From positions 1 to 64,000 of the forward strand of contig CALVDG010000010.1 of assembly GCA_944326255.1 (NCBI GenBank): a stretch of DNA of 64,000 nt, given 5' to 3'. Shown here one piece after another: positions 44,691-54,556 of this stretch. The position numbers and the translations under genes are program-made. The DNA comes from an uncultured Bacteroidales bacterium (GTDB lineage: Bacteria; Bacteroidota; Bacteroidia; Bacteroidales; UBA932). Every line of letters begins with the position of its first letter. Within the stretch, counting starts at the first letter, position 1. A model generated the notes under the pieces. The model was given only the letters and a program-made list of their open reading frames with translations, was not told the origin of the DNA and searched no databases.

Positions 44691-46667
44691 ATGGCGAAAG
44701 ATCTCAAATATCTCGAGCTTTTATCCAAAAGCTTTCCAACAGTGCAGGCTGCCAGCACTGAAATAATCAATCTGGAGGCGATTCTCAATCTCCCGAAAGG
44801 CACTGAGCATTTCGTGACGGACCTGCACGGGGAGTACGATGCGTTTCAGCACGTGCTCCGCAACGCTTCAGGTGTCATAAGACGCAAGGTGGACGAACTC
44901 TTCGGTTTCCAGCTCAAGGAGAACGAGAAGAAAGAGCTGTGTACGCTCATCTATTATCCCGAGCAGAAACTCAAATTGGTCAAGGCCAAGGAGAAGAACA
45001 TGTCGGACTGGTACAAGATCAACCTGGTCAATATGGTCAGGGTGCTGGAGGTGGCGGCTTCCAAGTACACCCGTTCCAAGGTCCGCAAGGCTCTGCCGCC
45101 CGAGTATTCCTACATCATAGAGGAGCTCATACACGAGTCACTCAACGACAACAACAAGCATGAGTATATCTACTCGATACTCAACACCATAATAGAGACC
45201 GGCTCGGCGGACAGCTTCATCTGCGCCATCGCGTATGTGATACAGCGTCTGACCATCGACACTCTGCACGTGCTCGGTGATATCTACGACCGCGGTCCCG
45301 GGGCGCACAAGATCATGGACATGCTCTGCAGTTACCACAATGTGGACTTCCAGTGGGGCAATCACGACATCATCTGGATGGGTGCCGCCGCCGGAAGCGC
45401 CGCATGTATGGCCAACGTGGTGCGCATATGCCTCAGATACGCCAATCTGGAGACTCTTGAGGACGGCTACGGAGTCAATCTGCTGCCGCTGGCCACATTT
45501 GCCATGGACGCCTATGCCGACGATCCCTGTGCCTGCTTCAAGCCCAAGGTGGATGCCGGCTCAAAGTATGATGACAAGACGCTGACTCTCATATCCAGGA
45601 TGCACAAGGCGATGACCGTCATACAGTTCAAGCTGGAAGGAGATGTGATACACCGCCGCAGGGAGTTCGGTATGTCTGACCGTAACCTGCTGGACAAGAT
45701 AGACTTCGAGCACGGTACAGTCCGGGTGGGGGACAAGGACTATGCCATGAAGGATATGAATTTCCCCACCATAGACCGGGAGCATCCGTACAGGCTGACA
45801 GCCGAGGAGAAGAGCGTGGTGACCAAACTGCTGGGCAACTTTACCAACAACGCCCAGCTGGACAAGCATATCCGCTGTCTCTACTCTAAGGGCTCGCTGT
45901 ATCTGGTGCGGAACTCCAACCTGCTGTTCCACGCCTCCATGCCCCTGAACGCGGACGGCTCGTTCAAGGAACTTGTGATACTGGGCAAGCCGTATAAGGG
46001 GAAGGCCCTGTTCGATATGGTGGACAAGGTGGCCCGGGCTGCTTATTATGAGGAGAAGGACATGAAGCTCAAGGCCTATGCCCAGGATTTCATGTGGTAT
46101 CTGTGGTGCGGCCCCTACGCTCCTCCGTTTGACAAGGACAAGATGGCCACTTTCGAGAGGTATTTCATAGCCGAGAAGGAGACCCACAAGGAGACGCTGG
46201 GCTACTACTCGCAGTACAAGGACCGTAAGGACATCTGTGAGATGATTCTCGACGAGTTCGGTCTGCACGGGGAGCATACCCACATCATCAACGGCCATGT
46301 GCCGGTCAAGACCAAGAAAGGTGAGTCTCCCATCAAGGCGGGAGGCCGTCTGCTGGTAATCGACGGAGGATATTCCAAGCCGTATCAGTCCGAGACCGGT
46401 ATCGCAGGCTATACGCTGATTTACAACTCCTACGGTCTGATGCTGGCCCAGCACGAACCGTTCAAGTCCATAGACAGGGCCGTGCGGGACGGGGTGGACA
46501 TCAAGTCCCTGACCCGTGTCGTGGAGTCCGTGGACAAGCGCACCCTGGTGGGCGATACAGATGTGGGAAAAGAGCTGAAAGAGCAGATAAAGGACCTCAA
46601 GCGTCTGCTGGCAGCCTATCGTGCTGGACTTATTTTTGAAAAAAATATTCCGTCCTCTCGTAAATAA
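44691..46667 (+). CDS. fbp: Fructose-1,6-bisphosphatase class III
   Basis: This 658-residue protein is of the Firmicutes/Bacteroidota class III type. It has metallophosphoesterase motifs: DLHGEYDAF near 44-52, GDIYDRGPG near 197-205 and WGNHDIIWMGA near 222-232. A late GHVPVKTKKGESPIKAGGRLLVIDGG carries further metal ligands. The enzyme removes the C1 phosphate from fructose-1,6-bisphosphate, the committed step of gluconeogenesis. It lies 29 nt after dnaE. Confidence 0.96.
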   Translation: MAKDLKYLELLSKSFPTVQAASTEIINLEAILNLPKGTEHFVTDLHGEYDAFQHVLRNASGVIRRKVDELFGFQLKENEKKELCTLIYYPEQKLKLVKAKEKNMSDWYKINLVNMVRVLEVAASKYTRSKVRKALPPEYSYIIEELIHESLNDNNKHEYIYSILNTIIETGSADSFICAIAYVIQRLTIDTLHVLGDIYDRGPGAHKIMDMLCSYHNVDFQWGNHDIIWMGAAAGSAACMANVVRICLRYANLETLEDGYGVNLLPLATFAMDAYADDPCACFKPKVDAGSKYDDKTLTLISRMHKAMTVIQFKLEGDVIHRRREFGMSDRNLLDKIDFEHGTVRVGDKDYAMKDMNFPTIDREHPYRLTAEEKSVVTKLLGNFTNNAQLDKHIRCLYSKGSLYLVRNSNLLFHASMPLNADGSFKELVILGKPYKGKALFDMVDKVARAAYYEEKDMKLKAYAQDFMWYLWCGPYAPPFDKDKMATFERYFIAEKETHKETLGYYSQYKDRKDICEMILDEFGLHGEHTHIINGHVPVKTKKGESPIKAGGRLLVIDGGYSKPYQSETGIAGYTLIYNSYGLMLAQHEPFKSIDRAVRDGVDIKSLTRVVESVDKRTLVGDTDVGKELKEQIKDLKRLLAAYRAGLIFEKNIPSSRK

Positions 46668-46671
46668 GTGC

Positions 46672-46679
46672 TACATTTG
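46672..46679 (+). promoter_or_regulatory. -7 box of the YidE/AspT-type transporter gene
   Basis: TACATTTG (TAnnTTTG), 20 nt before the ATG at 46700. No clear -33 box. Confidence 0.5.
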
Positions 46680-46699
46680 CGCGCTTATTTGCGTATGAT

Positions 46700-48355
46700 A
46701 TGGAATGGTTGAACCAACTTTTATTCTCAGACAGCGTAGCACACGCTATTCTGATCATAGCCATTGTAATCGCGCTCGGGATAATGCTCGGCAAGATAAA
46801 GGTCTTCGGCGTATCCCTGGGAGTGACGTGGATACTCTTCGTGGGTATTCTCCTGTCGCATTTCGGCTTTACAATCAACGAATCAGTCCGGAGTTTCGTC
46901 AGTGACTTCGGACTCATACTTTTTGTCTTCTCTCTCGGTCTGCAGGTCGGTCCCGGTTTCTTCGCCTCGTTCAAGAAAGGCGGAATGCGGATGAACATGC
47001 TCGCGGTCATGATTGTCGTTCTGGGAGTCGTGATAACGGTGGCCATACACCTGATAACCGGTACTCCCATGCCTACGATGGTGGGAGTTATGTCCGGAGC
47101 GGTGACCAATACGCCCGGTCTCGGTGCGGCCCAGCAGACTGTCGCTGAGATTACCGGAGTTGCGGACAATACTATCGCGACCGGTTATGCGGTGGCCTAT
47201 CCTCTGGGAGTCGTGGGTGTCATACTCACGCTGCTCGGGGCCAGGGCGATATTCCGGGTCGATCTTAAAAAGGAGAAGGAGATAGTCGAGAAGCAGGAGA
47301 CGAGCAAGGACAGTGCCTGCAAGATAGCCGTAGAAGTGCGTAACGAGGCCATATTCGGCAGGACGATATCGGAAGTGGACCACCTCCTGAACCGTCATTT
47401 TGTGGTATCGCGTCAGTATCATCCTGACGGACATATGGAGATTCCTACGTCCAACTCAGTTGTCAAGCAGGGAGACAAGCTTCTGGTCATCACGTCGGCG
47501 GCCAATGCGGATGTGGTAATCGCCTTTATCGGCAAGAAGCTGGAGATGGACCAGAGCGCATGGGAGAAACTGGACACCAATCTGGTATCCCGCCGTCTGG
47601 TGGTCACCAACAGCGAGATCAACGGCAAGAGCCTGGGCGAGCTTAATATAAGGGCCCAGTTCGGTCTGAACATTACCAGGGTCAACCGTGCCGGTATCGA
47701 CCTTACTGCCGGCCCGGGACTTCATCTGCAGTTGGGTGACCGTATAATGGTAGTGGGAGCCCAGAGTGCCATAGACAAAGTGGCGAATCTTGTCGGCAAT
47801 CAGGTCCGGAAACTGAGGGAACCCAAGCTGATCCCTATATTCATAGGTATATTCTTCGGTATCATAGTCGGCTCCATCCCCATTATGCTGCCCGGACTGT
47901 CCCAGCCGCTCAAGCTCGGACTTGCCGGCGGTTCTCTGGTGGTGGCGATACTCATAGCCCGTTTCGGCCCCAATTTCGGTATGGTTACGTACACGACGGC
48001 CAGCTCCAACATGATGCTCCGCGAGGTGGGTATAACGCTGTTCCTGGCGGCAGTCGGTCTGGGGGCAGGTCAGGGATTCGTGGAGGCGCTCGTCGGCGGC
48101 GGATATATGTGGATTCTCTACGGTTTCCTGATAACGGTGATTCCGCTGATTATAGTCTGCACCCTGGCAAGACTGGTCTTCAAACTGGACTATTATTCCA
48201 TTTCCGGTCTGGTGTGCGGCTCGCATACCAATCCTACAGCCCTGGCTTTCATGAACAGTACGTTTGACGAGTCCAGGATAGCAGTGGCTTATGCGACGGT
48301 ATATCCTCTGTCCATGTTCCTGAGGGTGATAGTGGCCCAGCTGATGGTTTTGTAA
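46700..48355 (+). CDS. AspT/YidE-type membrane transporter with RCK_C domains
   Basis: This 551-residue protein has two hydrophobic halves (about 10-190 and 375-551) with the YidE/YbjL family repeat, for example GLILFVFSLGLQVGPGF and GAVTNTPGLGAAQQT. They flank a soluble middle with two TrkA-C-like domains (about 205-365; FGRTISEV, GDKLLVITSA, GDRIMVVGAQ). Relatives include the Asp:Ala antiporter. The actual substrate is not known, and RCK_C domains usually bind a small regulatory ligand. It is 18 nt upstream of ychF. Confidence 0.9.
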   Translation: MEWLNQLLFSDSVAHAILIIAIVIALGIMLGKIKVFGVSLGVTWILFVGILLSHFGFTINESVRSFVSDFGLILFVFSLGLQVGPGFFASFKKGGMRMNMLAVMIVVLGVVITVAIHLITGTPMPTMVGVMSGAVTNTPGLGAAQQTVAEITGVADNTIATGYAVAYPLGVVGVILTLLGARAIFRVDLKKEKEIVEKQETSKDSACKIAVEVRNEAIFGRTISEVDHLLNRHFVVSRQYHPDGHMEIPTSNSVVKQGDKLLVITSAANADVVIAFIGKKLEMDQSAWEKLDTNLVSRRLVVTNSEINGKSLGELNIRAQFGLNITRVNRAGIDLTAGPGLHLQLGDRIMVVGAQSAIDKVANLVGNQVRKLREPKLIPIFIGIFFGIIVGSIPIMLPGLSQPLKLGLAGGSLVVAILIARFGPNFGMVTYTTASSNMMLREVGITLFLAAVGLGAGQGFVEALVGGGYMWILYGFLITVIPLIIVCTLARLVFKLDYYSISGLVCGSHTNPTALAFMNSTFDESRIAVAYATVYPLSMFLRVIVAQLMVL

Positions 48356-48373
48356 ATGAAAAATATTTAAGAT

Positions 48374-49477
48374 ATGTCTCTGAAATGCGGAATAGTCGGA
48401 CTTCCCAATGTGGGGAAATCCACCCTCTTCAACTGTATCAGTTCCGGAAAGGCCCAGGCGGCCAATTTCCCTTTCTGTACCATCGAACCCAATATCGGCT
48501 CGACTACCGTGCCGGATCCAAGGCTTCAGGTGCTGGAGTCGCTGGTACATCCCAAACGGGTCGTGCCTGCGACTGTGGAGATAGTGGACATCGCCGGTCT
48601 GGTCAAGGGCGCGAGCAAAGGCGAGGGGCTGGGCAATCAGTTTCTGGCCAATATCCGCGAGACCGATGCCATCCTGCATGTGCTCCGCTGCTTTGACGAT
48701 CCCAACGTCACTCATGTGGACGGCAGCGTGGATCCGGTAAGGGACAAGGAGATAATCGACATGGAGCTTCAGATCAAGGATCTGGAGACAGTGGAGAACC
48801 GTCTGTCCAAACTCCAGAAGCAGGCTCAGACCGGAGGAGACAAGCACGCCAGGAAGGCCTGCGAGATACTTCTGCGCTACAAGGCTGCGCTGGAGGCCGG
48901 AAAGTCTGCCCGTACAGTGGTGCTGGACAATCCCGAGGACGAGAAGATCGCCCGGGAGTTCTTCCTGCTCACAGCCAAGCCGGTGCTCTATGTCTGCAAT
49001 GTGGACGAGGCTTCGGCCGCAAACGGCAACGCCTATGTTGATAAAGTGAAGGAGGCTGTCAAGGACGAGGATGCCGGAGTCCTGGTCATTGCGGCCAAGA
49101 TAGAGTCCGAGATAGCCGAGCTGGACAGCTATGAGGAGCGTCAGATGTTCCTTGAGGAACTGGGGCTGGAACATTCGGGTATAGAGAGACTGATCCGCGC
49201 TGCCTATGACCTGCTCGGCCTGCGCACTTATTTTACGGCGGGAGAGCCTGAGGTCCGCGCCTGGACCATACATAAAGGGGACAAGGCACCGCGTGCGGCG
49301 GGAGTCATACATACCGATTTTGAGAAAGGCTTTATCCGGGCCGAGGTCATCAAGTACGATGATTTCGTCAAGTACGGCTCCGAGGCGGAGTGCCGTGCAG
49401 CCGGCCGTCTGGCAGTCCAGGGCAAGGATTACACCGTGGAGGACGGCGACATCATGCACTTCCTTTTCAACGTCTAG
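48374..49477 (+). CDS. ychF: Ribosome-binding ATPase YchF
   Basis: This 367-residue protein has an N-terminal G domain GLPNVGKSTLFN, DIAGLVKGASKGEGLGNQF (switch II), a coiled-coil insert around 125-155, and a C-terminal TGS-like domain (RAWTIHKGDKAPRAAGVIHTD). It belongs to the Obg group but prefers ATP. It acts on ribosomes and in stress responses. The TAG stop at 49475-49477 shows that amber is a normal stop here. Confidence 0.97.
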   Translation: MSLKCGIVGLPNVGKSTLFNCISSGKAQAANFPFCTIEPNIGSTTVPDPRLQVLESLVHPKRVVPATVEIVDIAGLVKGASKGEGLGNQFLANIRETDAILHVLRCFDDPNVTHVDGSVDPVRDKEIIDMELQIKDLETVENRLSKLQKQAQTGGDKHARKACEILLRYKAALEAGKSARTVVLDNPEDEKIAREFFLLTAKPVLYVCNVDEASAANGNAYVDKVKEAVKDEDAGVLVIAAKIESEIAELDSYEERQMFLEELGLEHSGIERLIRAAYDLLGLRTYFTAGEPEVRAWTIHKGDKAPRAAGVIHTDFEKGFIRAEVIKYDDFVKYGSEAECRAAGRLAVQGKDYTVEDGDIMHFLFNV

Positions 49478-49498
49478 AATAGTCTCAGGCACTTAATA

Positions 49499-49536
49499 AA
49501 TGGCAATTCGGCAAATTTGTCAAATTGCCATTTTTT
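49499..49536 (+). terminator. Hairpin with T-run after ychF, overlapping the BACON promoter block
   Basis: AATGGCAATT (49499-49508) pairs with AATTGCCATT (49523-49532), followed by Ts to 49536. It could end the ychF transcript. The right part is also the conserved block found again before the gene at 54623. Confidence 0.6.
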
Positions 49537-49571
49537 ATATTTGCAAAGTATCATATGCTGACCTACATTTG
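49510..49571 (+). promoter_or_regulatory. Promoter and conserved upstream block of the first BACON lipoprotein
   Basis: GGCAAATTTGTC (49510-49521), TTGCCATT (49525-49532), -33 TTTG (49540-49543), 20 nt, -7 TACATTTG (49564-49571). The same elements at the same spacing occur at 54534-54595. The half-palindrome is a candidate binding site. Confidence 0.75.
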
Positions 49572-49608
49572 TGACAGACAAACAAATCATCAACTAAAAA
49601 TTTAGCAT

Positions 49609-51231
49609 ATGAGAAAAGCAGCATTTTTCTTACTCGCAGCCGCAGCGGCTGTCCTGTCTGTATCCTGCAACAAGGATGAGAAGCCCGAAACTGCAGTTAC
49701 TGATCCGGAGTTTAAGCCTTTAAGCGAAACGACCTTCAATGTAGACAAGGCCGGAGGTAGTTTTGAATTCCTTTATGATATAGTAAACCCTACCGAGGAT
49801 ATGGTAATAGCCGAGCTTCAGGAAGGTGTGGACTGGATAACGGAGCCTGACACGCGCTCTACATTCGGAAAAGTGACGTTTGATGTCCTTCCCAACGAGG
49901 AAGAAACGTCCAGAGAAGCATCTATCAGTCTCTCATACGGATCGCTCGGTGTTGAACTGAAGGTTATCCAGAGCGAAGGTGAGGTAATTCCGGCATATCA
50001 GATCAATATAAAGGAGATTGACTATATGGCGGTTACATGGGACGTCACCGCCAAGGATCAGGAGATGCCTTATATCAACATGATAGTGGACAAGGAATCA
50101 TGGGATGCTTATGACTCATTCGAGGAGTTCTTCAAGTTCAGTCTTATCACTATCAATCAGAATGCTCAGTCGGCGGGACTTACCCTTGAGGACTACATTG
50201 AGCAGAGTCTTATTATCTACGGTGATACATTGGATGTGAGCACTAAGGGACTGCTTCCCGCCACCGAGTATGTGATATACGCCGTAGGTCTTACACCGGA
50301 GCAGGAGATGCTTTCAGAGGTATGTTATCAGTCATTTACGACCAAAGACATGCCTATGGTGGATGTGAACTTTACGATTACCTGCGAGACTTCTCCGACA
50401 TCGGTCGTGATATCCGTAACTCCCGATGACGATGAGGTATATTATATGTTCTCGTTTGTAGACGGCTCTGGTCATGCAGCAGATGATGTAAGAGACAGTT
50501 ATCAGCTGTATGTCAACGGTCTGATAGAAGAGTTCCGTGGCTATGGTCTCAATATGCCGATAGAGCAGATCATTCCATGGATTGCCTCCCATGGTCCTGA
50601 TTCTTACAACAGCGAGGAATATGGCGAAGTGCTGACGCCTTCCACGACATATACCGCATTTGCTGTCGCCGTAGATCTTTATACCGGTATATTCAATTCC
50701 GAGGCCGCACTTCAGGAGTTCACTACCGATGAGATGCCTCAGGGCGAGTGGGAATCTACTCTCACTTCTGATTATGAACTGGACCTGAACGGTGCAGTGG
50801 GAACAGTGCAGTATAAACCTGGTTATTACGGTACTGAAGATGACAACTGGATTGTCAACATCAAGTCTGCTGACGGAGTCTCAGGCGATGAGATAAAGCT
50901 GGACTTCATGGCTGAGGCCGGTAGCCTTGAGGCAGGTATACCCACCGGCACATATAACGTGATGTCTGCGAGTCCTGATGATATGGATCCGGTTGCGGGT
51001 GACGTTCTTCCCGGGGAGTATTTCTACGGATATCTCTATACTTGGTACAAGGGTGACTTCGACGCTGACGGCAAGCCTCAGTCCGTGGCTCCTGCAAAGG
51101 GCGGTACACTGAACGTAACCAATCACGGTGACGGTACGTATACCATAGAGTTCAGCTTTGTCGATGACAGCCCCCTGCAGAACGAGTTCTCGGGCTCATG
51201 GACAGGGGCAATTACTGTGTCCGAGGATTAG
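49609..51231 (+). CDS. BACON-domain surface lipoprotein (copy 1)
   Basis: This 540-residue protein has a signal peptide with lipobox LSVSC (Cys20), then NKDEK, a Bacteroidota surface-export type tail. A BACON-like domain at about 40-125 (TFNVDKAGGSFEFLYDIV, REASISLSYGSLGVELKVIQ) is followed by Ig/FN3-like domains (VTWDVTAKDQEMPYINMIVDKESWDAYDS, LPATEYVIYAVG, SPTSVVISVTPDDDEVYYMF) and a C-terminal beta domain. It is clearly related to the gene at 54623. BACON domains are thought to bind glycans or mucin, though several only act as spacers. The ligand is unknown. Confidence 0.85.
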   Translation: MRKAAFFLLAAAAAVLSVSCNKDEKPETAVTDPEFKPLSETTFNVDKAGGSFEFLYDIVNPTEDMVIAELQEGVDWITEPDTRSTFGKVTFDVLPNEEETSREASISLSYGSLGVELKVIQSEGEVIPAYQINIKEIDYMAVTWDVTAKDQEMPYINMIVDKESWDAYDSFEEFFKFSLITINQNAQSAGLTLEDYIEQSLIIYGDTLDVSTKGLLPATEYVIYAVGLTPEQEMLSEVCYQSFTTKDMPMVDVNFTITCETSPTSVVISVTPDDDEVYYMFSFVDGSGHAADDVRDSYQLYVNGLIEEFRGYGLNMPIEQIIPWIASHGPDSYNSEEYGEVLTPSTTYTAFAVAVDLYTGIFNSEAALQEFTTDEMPQGEWESTLTSDYELDLNGAVGTVQYKPGYYGTEDDNWIVNIKSADGVSGDEIKLDFMAEAGSLEAGIPTGTYNVMSASPDDMDPVAGDVLPGEYFYGYLYTWYKGDFDADGKPQSVAPAKGGTLNVTNHGDGTYTIEFSFVDDSPLQNEFSGSWTGAITVSED

Positions 51232-51253
51232 TTTAATTAAATACGTACATGTT

Positions 51254-52663
51254 ATGAGGTATATTATATTTGCAATCTCAGCTTTGACGCTTACGGCTTT
51301 TGTCTTCTCCTGCAGTCCTGCGGGAGAGGACGACGGCCAGGAACCTACACTGGCGGGAGAGTCCATACCGGTCCCCAATATTGAGGGAGAGACGGTAGAG
51401 GTAAATCTTGAGTTCACTGACAGTTGGAAAGTGACAGGAACTGAGGGCGACTGGTTCTATGTCACACCGCTGAGCGGTGCAGCCGGCAATGCGACTCTTC
51501 ATATCCACATAGAGTCGGCCAATCCCGAGCATATCGAAAGGGAGTCTTCCTTTACTGTAGCCTTCGGAGAGGAGACCGTCAGGTATATGGTTATTCAGGA
51601 TGTGACTCCGGGTATAGATGTCACATCAGATGCAATGATCGGCATTACAGGCGGCGAGTATACTTTCTCTCTGAAAGGCAATGTCAAATATGAGGCGGTT
51701 CCTGCCGAGGACTGGATTGTGATAAACAGTGTGGAGTATGATTCTACGTTGTTGGATGACGGGATTACTTATTCCAAGTACATGACATCCAGAATCAATA
51801 TGACAGTTGAACCTAACGACGGAAATGTCCGGGAGAGCGCTATATCTCTTAACGGTGTGGACGGTGTGACCAATGCGGTTGTTGAACTGACCCAGATGGG
51901 CGAGCTGGAAGCGGATTATGGCAGTCAGTTCCTGCGCCGTTCCGTTGCGATAAGATTTACGGCGACATGGTGCGGCAACTGTCCGAGGATGAATCAGGGC
52001 ATTATGGCCGCTGTTGAGAATGATCCAAGGCATGTACTTCCTTTGACAATGCACGTATGGGAGTCGGATGGAGGCCTGAATTATGATCAGGGAGATGATT
52101 ATGCGGATTATTTTTATATTGACGGACTGCCGTCAGGATTCATGAACAACTATACTGAGATAGGAGGCACATTGCCGCCTGCCATAGTGCAGGAGCTCGT
52201 AAACAATCTTGCGGATGAGGCCGTGGAGAAACTTCCTTCCAATACCATGGTGGCCGGTACTGCGCGTCTGGAGGACGGTAATGTCGTGGTGGACCTGAGC
52301 ATTGCATCCAAAGAAGCCGGTGAGTATCTGGTGAGCGTCTTTATATTGGAGGACGGCATCGTGTATGAGCAGTCAGGCGGTTCATCGGATTATGTTCACA
52401 ACAATGTGGCCAGGGCCGAGATGACCCAGATGTGGGGCGACCCTGTCTCTCTGCAGGCGGACGGACTCCTGGAGAAATCATTCTCCGCTCCTGTCCCTCA
52501 GTCGGTCCTGGATCCGGATAATCTGCATATACTTGTGATGATGAACAGGAAAGGGACATTTACCGGAGATGTCACCTACGCCGGATATTATGACTACGGA
52601 TATGTGATAGACAATGCGGTAAGTATTCCCATAAACGGTTTCGCCGTGTTTGAGTACGAGTAA
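51254..52663 (+). CDS. Omp28-like lipoprotein with thioredoxin-type CGNC site
   Basis: The protein is 469 residues from ATG 51254 (MRYIIFAISALTLTAFVFSC); the frame upstream overlaps copy 1. The lipobox is VFSC, then SPAGEDD. Two beta-rich BACON-like domains (about 35-215) are followed by a thioredoxin-like fold with WCGNC at 239-243 (FTATWCGNCPRMNQG) and an Omp28-type C-terminal part. Omp28-related proteins of Porphyromonas are surface adhesin candidates. The CxxC pair suggests redox or disulphide handling, but the DsbA-type role is not shown. It follows copy 1 by 22 nt and is probably cotranscribed. Confidence 0.85.
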   Translation: MRYIIFAISALTLTAFVFSCSPAGEDDGQEPTLAGESIPVPNIEGETVEVNLEFTDSWKVTGTEGDWFYVTPLSGAAGNATLHIHIESANPEHIERESSFTVAFGEETVRYMVIQDVTPGIDVTSDAMIGITGGEYTFSLKGNVKYEAVPAEDWIVINSVEYDSTLLDDGITYSKYMTSRINMTVEPNDGNVRESAISLNGVDGVTNAVVELTQMGELEADYGSQFLRRSVAIRFTATWCGNCPRMNQGIMAAVENDPRHVLPLTMHVWESDGGLNYDQGDDYADYFYIDGLPSGFMNNYTEIGGTLPPAIVQELVNNLADEAVEKLPSNTMVAGTARLEDGNVVVDLSIASKEAGEYLVSVFILEDGIVYEQSGGSSDYVHNNVARAEMTQMWGDPVSLQADGLLEKSFSAPVPQSVLDPDNLHILVMMNRKGTFTGDVTYAGYYDYGYVIDNAVSIPINGFAVFEYE

Positions 52664-52738
52664 GATCAAAGGTAAATGAATAAGATACTTAAGAAAATCG
52701 ACGAAATGACAATTTAGTTGATGTGTTTTAAGTTGTCC

Positions 52739-52778
52739 GGGAGGTTGGGTCAGATTTGGCTCAACCTCTCTTTATTTT
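52739..52778 (+). terminator. Terminator after the Omp28-like gene
   Basis: 52739-52751 pairs with 52758-52770 (13 bp including G-U pairs) around a 6-nt loop, followed by TTTATTTT. Good intrinsic terminator. Confidence 0.7.
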
Positions 52779-52781
52779 GCG

Positions 52782-52789
52782 TATATTTG
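52782..52789 (+). promoter_or_regulatory. -7 box of the TPR-AraC regulator gene
   Basis: TATATTTG, 25 nt before the ATG at 52815. A TTTG 23 nt upstream lies inside the terminator. Confidence 0.5.
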
Positions 52790-52814
52790 TAATTTACTTG
52801 CTAAAAGGATATCT

Positions 52815-54515
52815 ATGATGAAGCTGGTATATATTGTTCTGTATGCTGTGTTATGTGTTTCGGCAGTATCCTGTTCCGAGCCCTCTCATGTAGGCGGCCG
52901 ATACGACAGCGGGCAGCTTGAGGAGCATAAGGATGCGTGGAGGCGTTTCAACAGTGTCGGGAATGATGATTCGCTTATAATATATACCCGCCCGGTTCTC
53001 GACAATGCCCTGTCGGCCGGAGACACTCTGTGCGCATTGTACTGCGGGGTCTATATGGCTCAGGCATGGCTCTTTATGGAACAGACCGACTCTGCGCTCT
53101 ATTATCTGGACAATATGCGCCCTTATGTGGAGCGGCAGCAGGATGATGTTCTCAAGTATCTGTATTACAGTATAAGCGGAGGATGCGCTATAAAGGCGGA
53201 GCTTAATTATTCGAAAGCGATGGAGTGTTACCAGAAGGCGTATGGGTATGCATCGTCAACTCTGAGCCCAGGAAACCGCCTGAGTGTTCTGATGGACATC
53301 ATCTATATCTTCTATATAAGATCTGACAGGCAGGGAATGGAATATGCCAGGAATGCTTATGCTCTTGTTCAGGCGTCTCCCTCTGTTGACAACAGATGTT
53401 CTGCCAATCTCATGATGGCCATGATGCTGCATATCTGCGATGAGGACTCCGAGGCATCTGAATATATTGAGACTGCATGGCGGCTGGCCCGCAGTGGGAA
53501 GGTGGTCACCCTCTATGCGCTGATCTGCAAGGTGTATGCTGATATCTGTTCGTCGTCAGGCAATTATGCCGAGGCGGAGAAATACTATAGATCAGCCTTG
53601 GAGTACACCTGCTATGCTGATGCCGGGACTGAGACCTTCGTATACCTGGATTATGGAAGGATGCTTATGTTCTCAGGGCAATATGCCGCAGCAGAGGATA
53701 TGTTTGAACGGGGACTGGAAGTATCATACCGCTATGATAATCACGAGTGTCGCAAGGAACTTCTTTCATGTCTCATTGACAATGCGCTTCTGTTGAATCA
53801 CAATGATGAGGCCGTTGCATGGCTGGAGAATTACAGGTCATACCTGGACAGTGTCTCCAACAGAAAGAGGGAGCTTGAATTCAATTCCATGCTTATGTCC
53901 ATCCAGAGAATGGAATATGAGAACGAGGCACAGGCAGCTGAACTTAACCACCTCCGGGCCAGACAGCGTATGCTGATTTATATCGCTGTCCTTTTCGTGG
54001 TCATCATAGTGATGTCTTTCCTGCTGTTCTTTTATCGGCATCAGCGCAATACCTACAGGCTGCTGGTCGAGAAGCATCAGCGGTATGTGGAGGAGTTCAA
54101 GAGGAAGCAGGAACTGGAGGTTGCTGCCAAGCAGAATGGGGAGAAGCGCCAGGACTCCGTTGTTACAGAAACAGACCGCGAGCTGTTTGCAAAAGTTGAG
54201 AACCTTATGCGGGAGCAGAAGGTGTATAGGATGAAGTCTTTGACAAGAGACAGTCTGGCTGATATACTTGGAACAAACAGAACCTATCTTTCAAGGGCTA
54301 TAAACAGTATGTCGGGAAAGTCTTTCAGCGACTACCTCAATTCATGGCGCATAGTAGAGGCTACTCTGATTATGTCCGACAAGTCGGTGGACATACCTCT
54401 CAAGCAGCTTGCCGACGATCTGGGCTATAGCTCGATATCTGTGTTCTACCGGTCATTCCAGAAAGAGACCGGTGTCACTGCCGGAAGATATATGAAGGAA
54501 GTGAGGGCCGTATAA
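52815..54515 (+). CDS. Membrane-anchored TPR regulator with C-terminal AraC HTH
   Basis: This 566-residue protein has a lipoprotein-type signal (VSAVSC), TPR-like repeats at about 40-350 (NYAEAEKYYRSALEY, QYAAAEDMFERGLEV), a transmembrane helix at about 386-407, a basic linker, and an AraC-family double HTH at about 470-566 (SLADILGTNRTYLSRAINSMSGKSFSDYLNSWRI, LKQLADDLGYSSISVFYRSFQKETG). The TPR part would lie outside the inner membrane and the HTH inside the cytoplasm. It sits between the two BACON genes that share an upstream block, so it is the best candidate to control them. This is inference. Confidence 0.88.
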   Translation: MMKLVYIVLYAVLCVSAVSCSEPSHVGGRYDSGQLEEHKDAWRRFNSVGNDDSLIIYTRPVLDNALSAGDTLCALYCGVYMAQAWLFMEQTDSALYYLDNMRPYVERQQDDVLKYLYYSISGGCAIKAELNYSKAMECYQKAYGYASSTLSPGNRLSVLMDIIYIFYIRSDRQGMEYARNAYALVQASPSVDNRCSANLMMAMMLHICDEDSEASEYIETAWRLARSGKVVTLYALICKVYADICSSSGNYAEAEKYYRSALEYTCYADAGTETFVYLDYGRMLMFSGQYAAAEDMFERGLEVSYRYDNHECRKELLSCLIDNALLLNHNDEAVAWLENYRSYLDSVSNRKRELEFNSMLMSIQRMEYENEAQAAELNHLRARQRMLIYIAVLFVVIIVMSFLLFFYRHQRNTYRLLVEKHQRYVEEFKRKQELEVAAKQNGEKRQDSVVTETDRELFAKVENLMREQKVYRMKSLTRDSLADILGTNRTYLSRAINSMSGKSFSDYLNSWRIVEATLIMSDKSVDIPLKQLADDLGYSSISVFYRSFQKETGVTAGRYMKEVRAV

Positions 54516-54530
54516 CGTGCTTTATGACAA

Positions 54531-54556
54531 AATGGCAAATTTGCCGTTTTGCCATT
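54531..54556 (+). other. Hairpin after the TPR-AraC gene
   Basis: AATGGCAAA (54531-54539) pairs with TTTGCCATT (54548-54556) around 8 nt. It has only a weak T-run, so it may be a terminator, an operator, or both. It includes the exact palindrome GGCAAATTTGCC (54534-54545). Confidence 0.55.

Noticed and set aside
47456..49492. 678-residue minus-strand frame
   Set aside because: It lies across the end of the transporter gene and all of ychF on the other strand; both are clear genes. The frame is a composition shadow.
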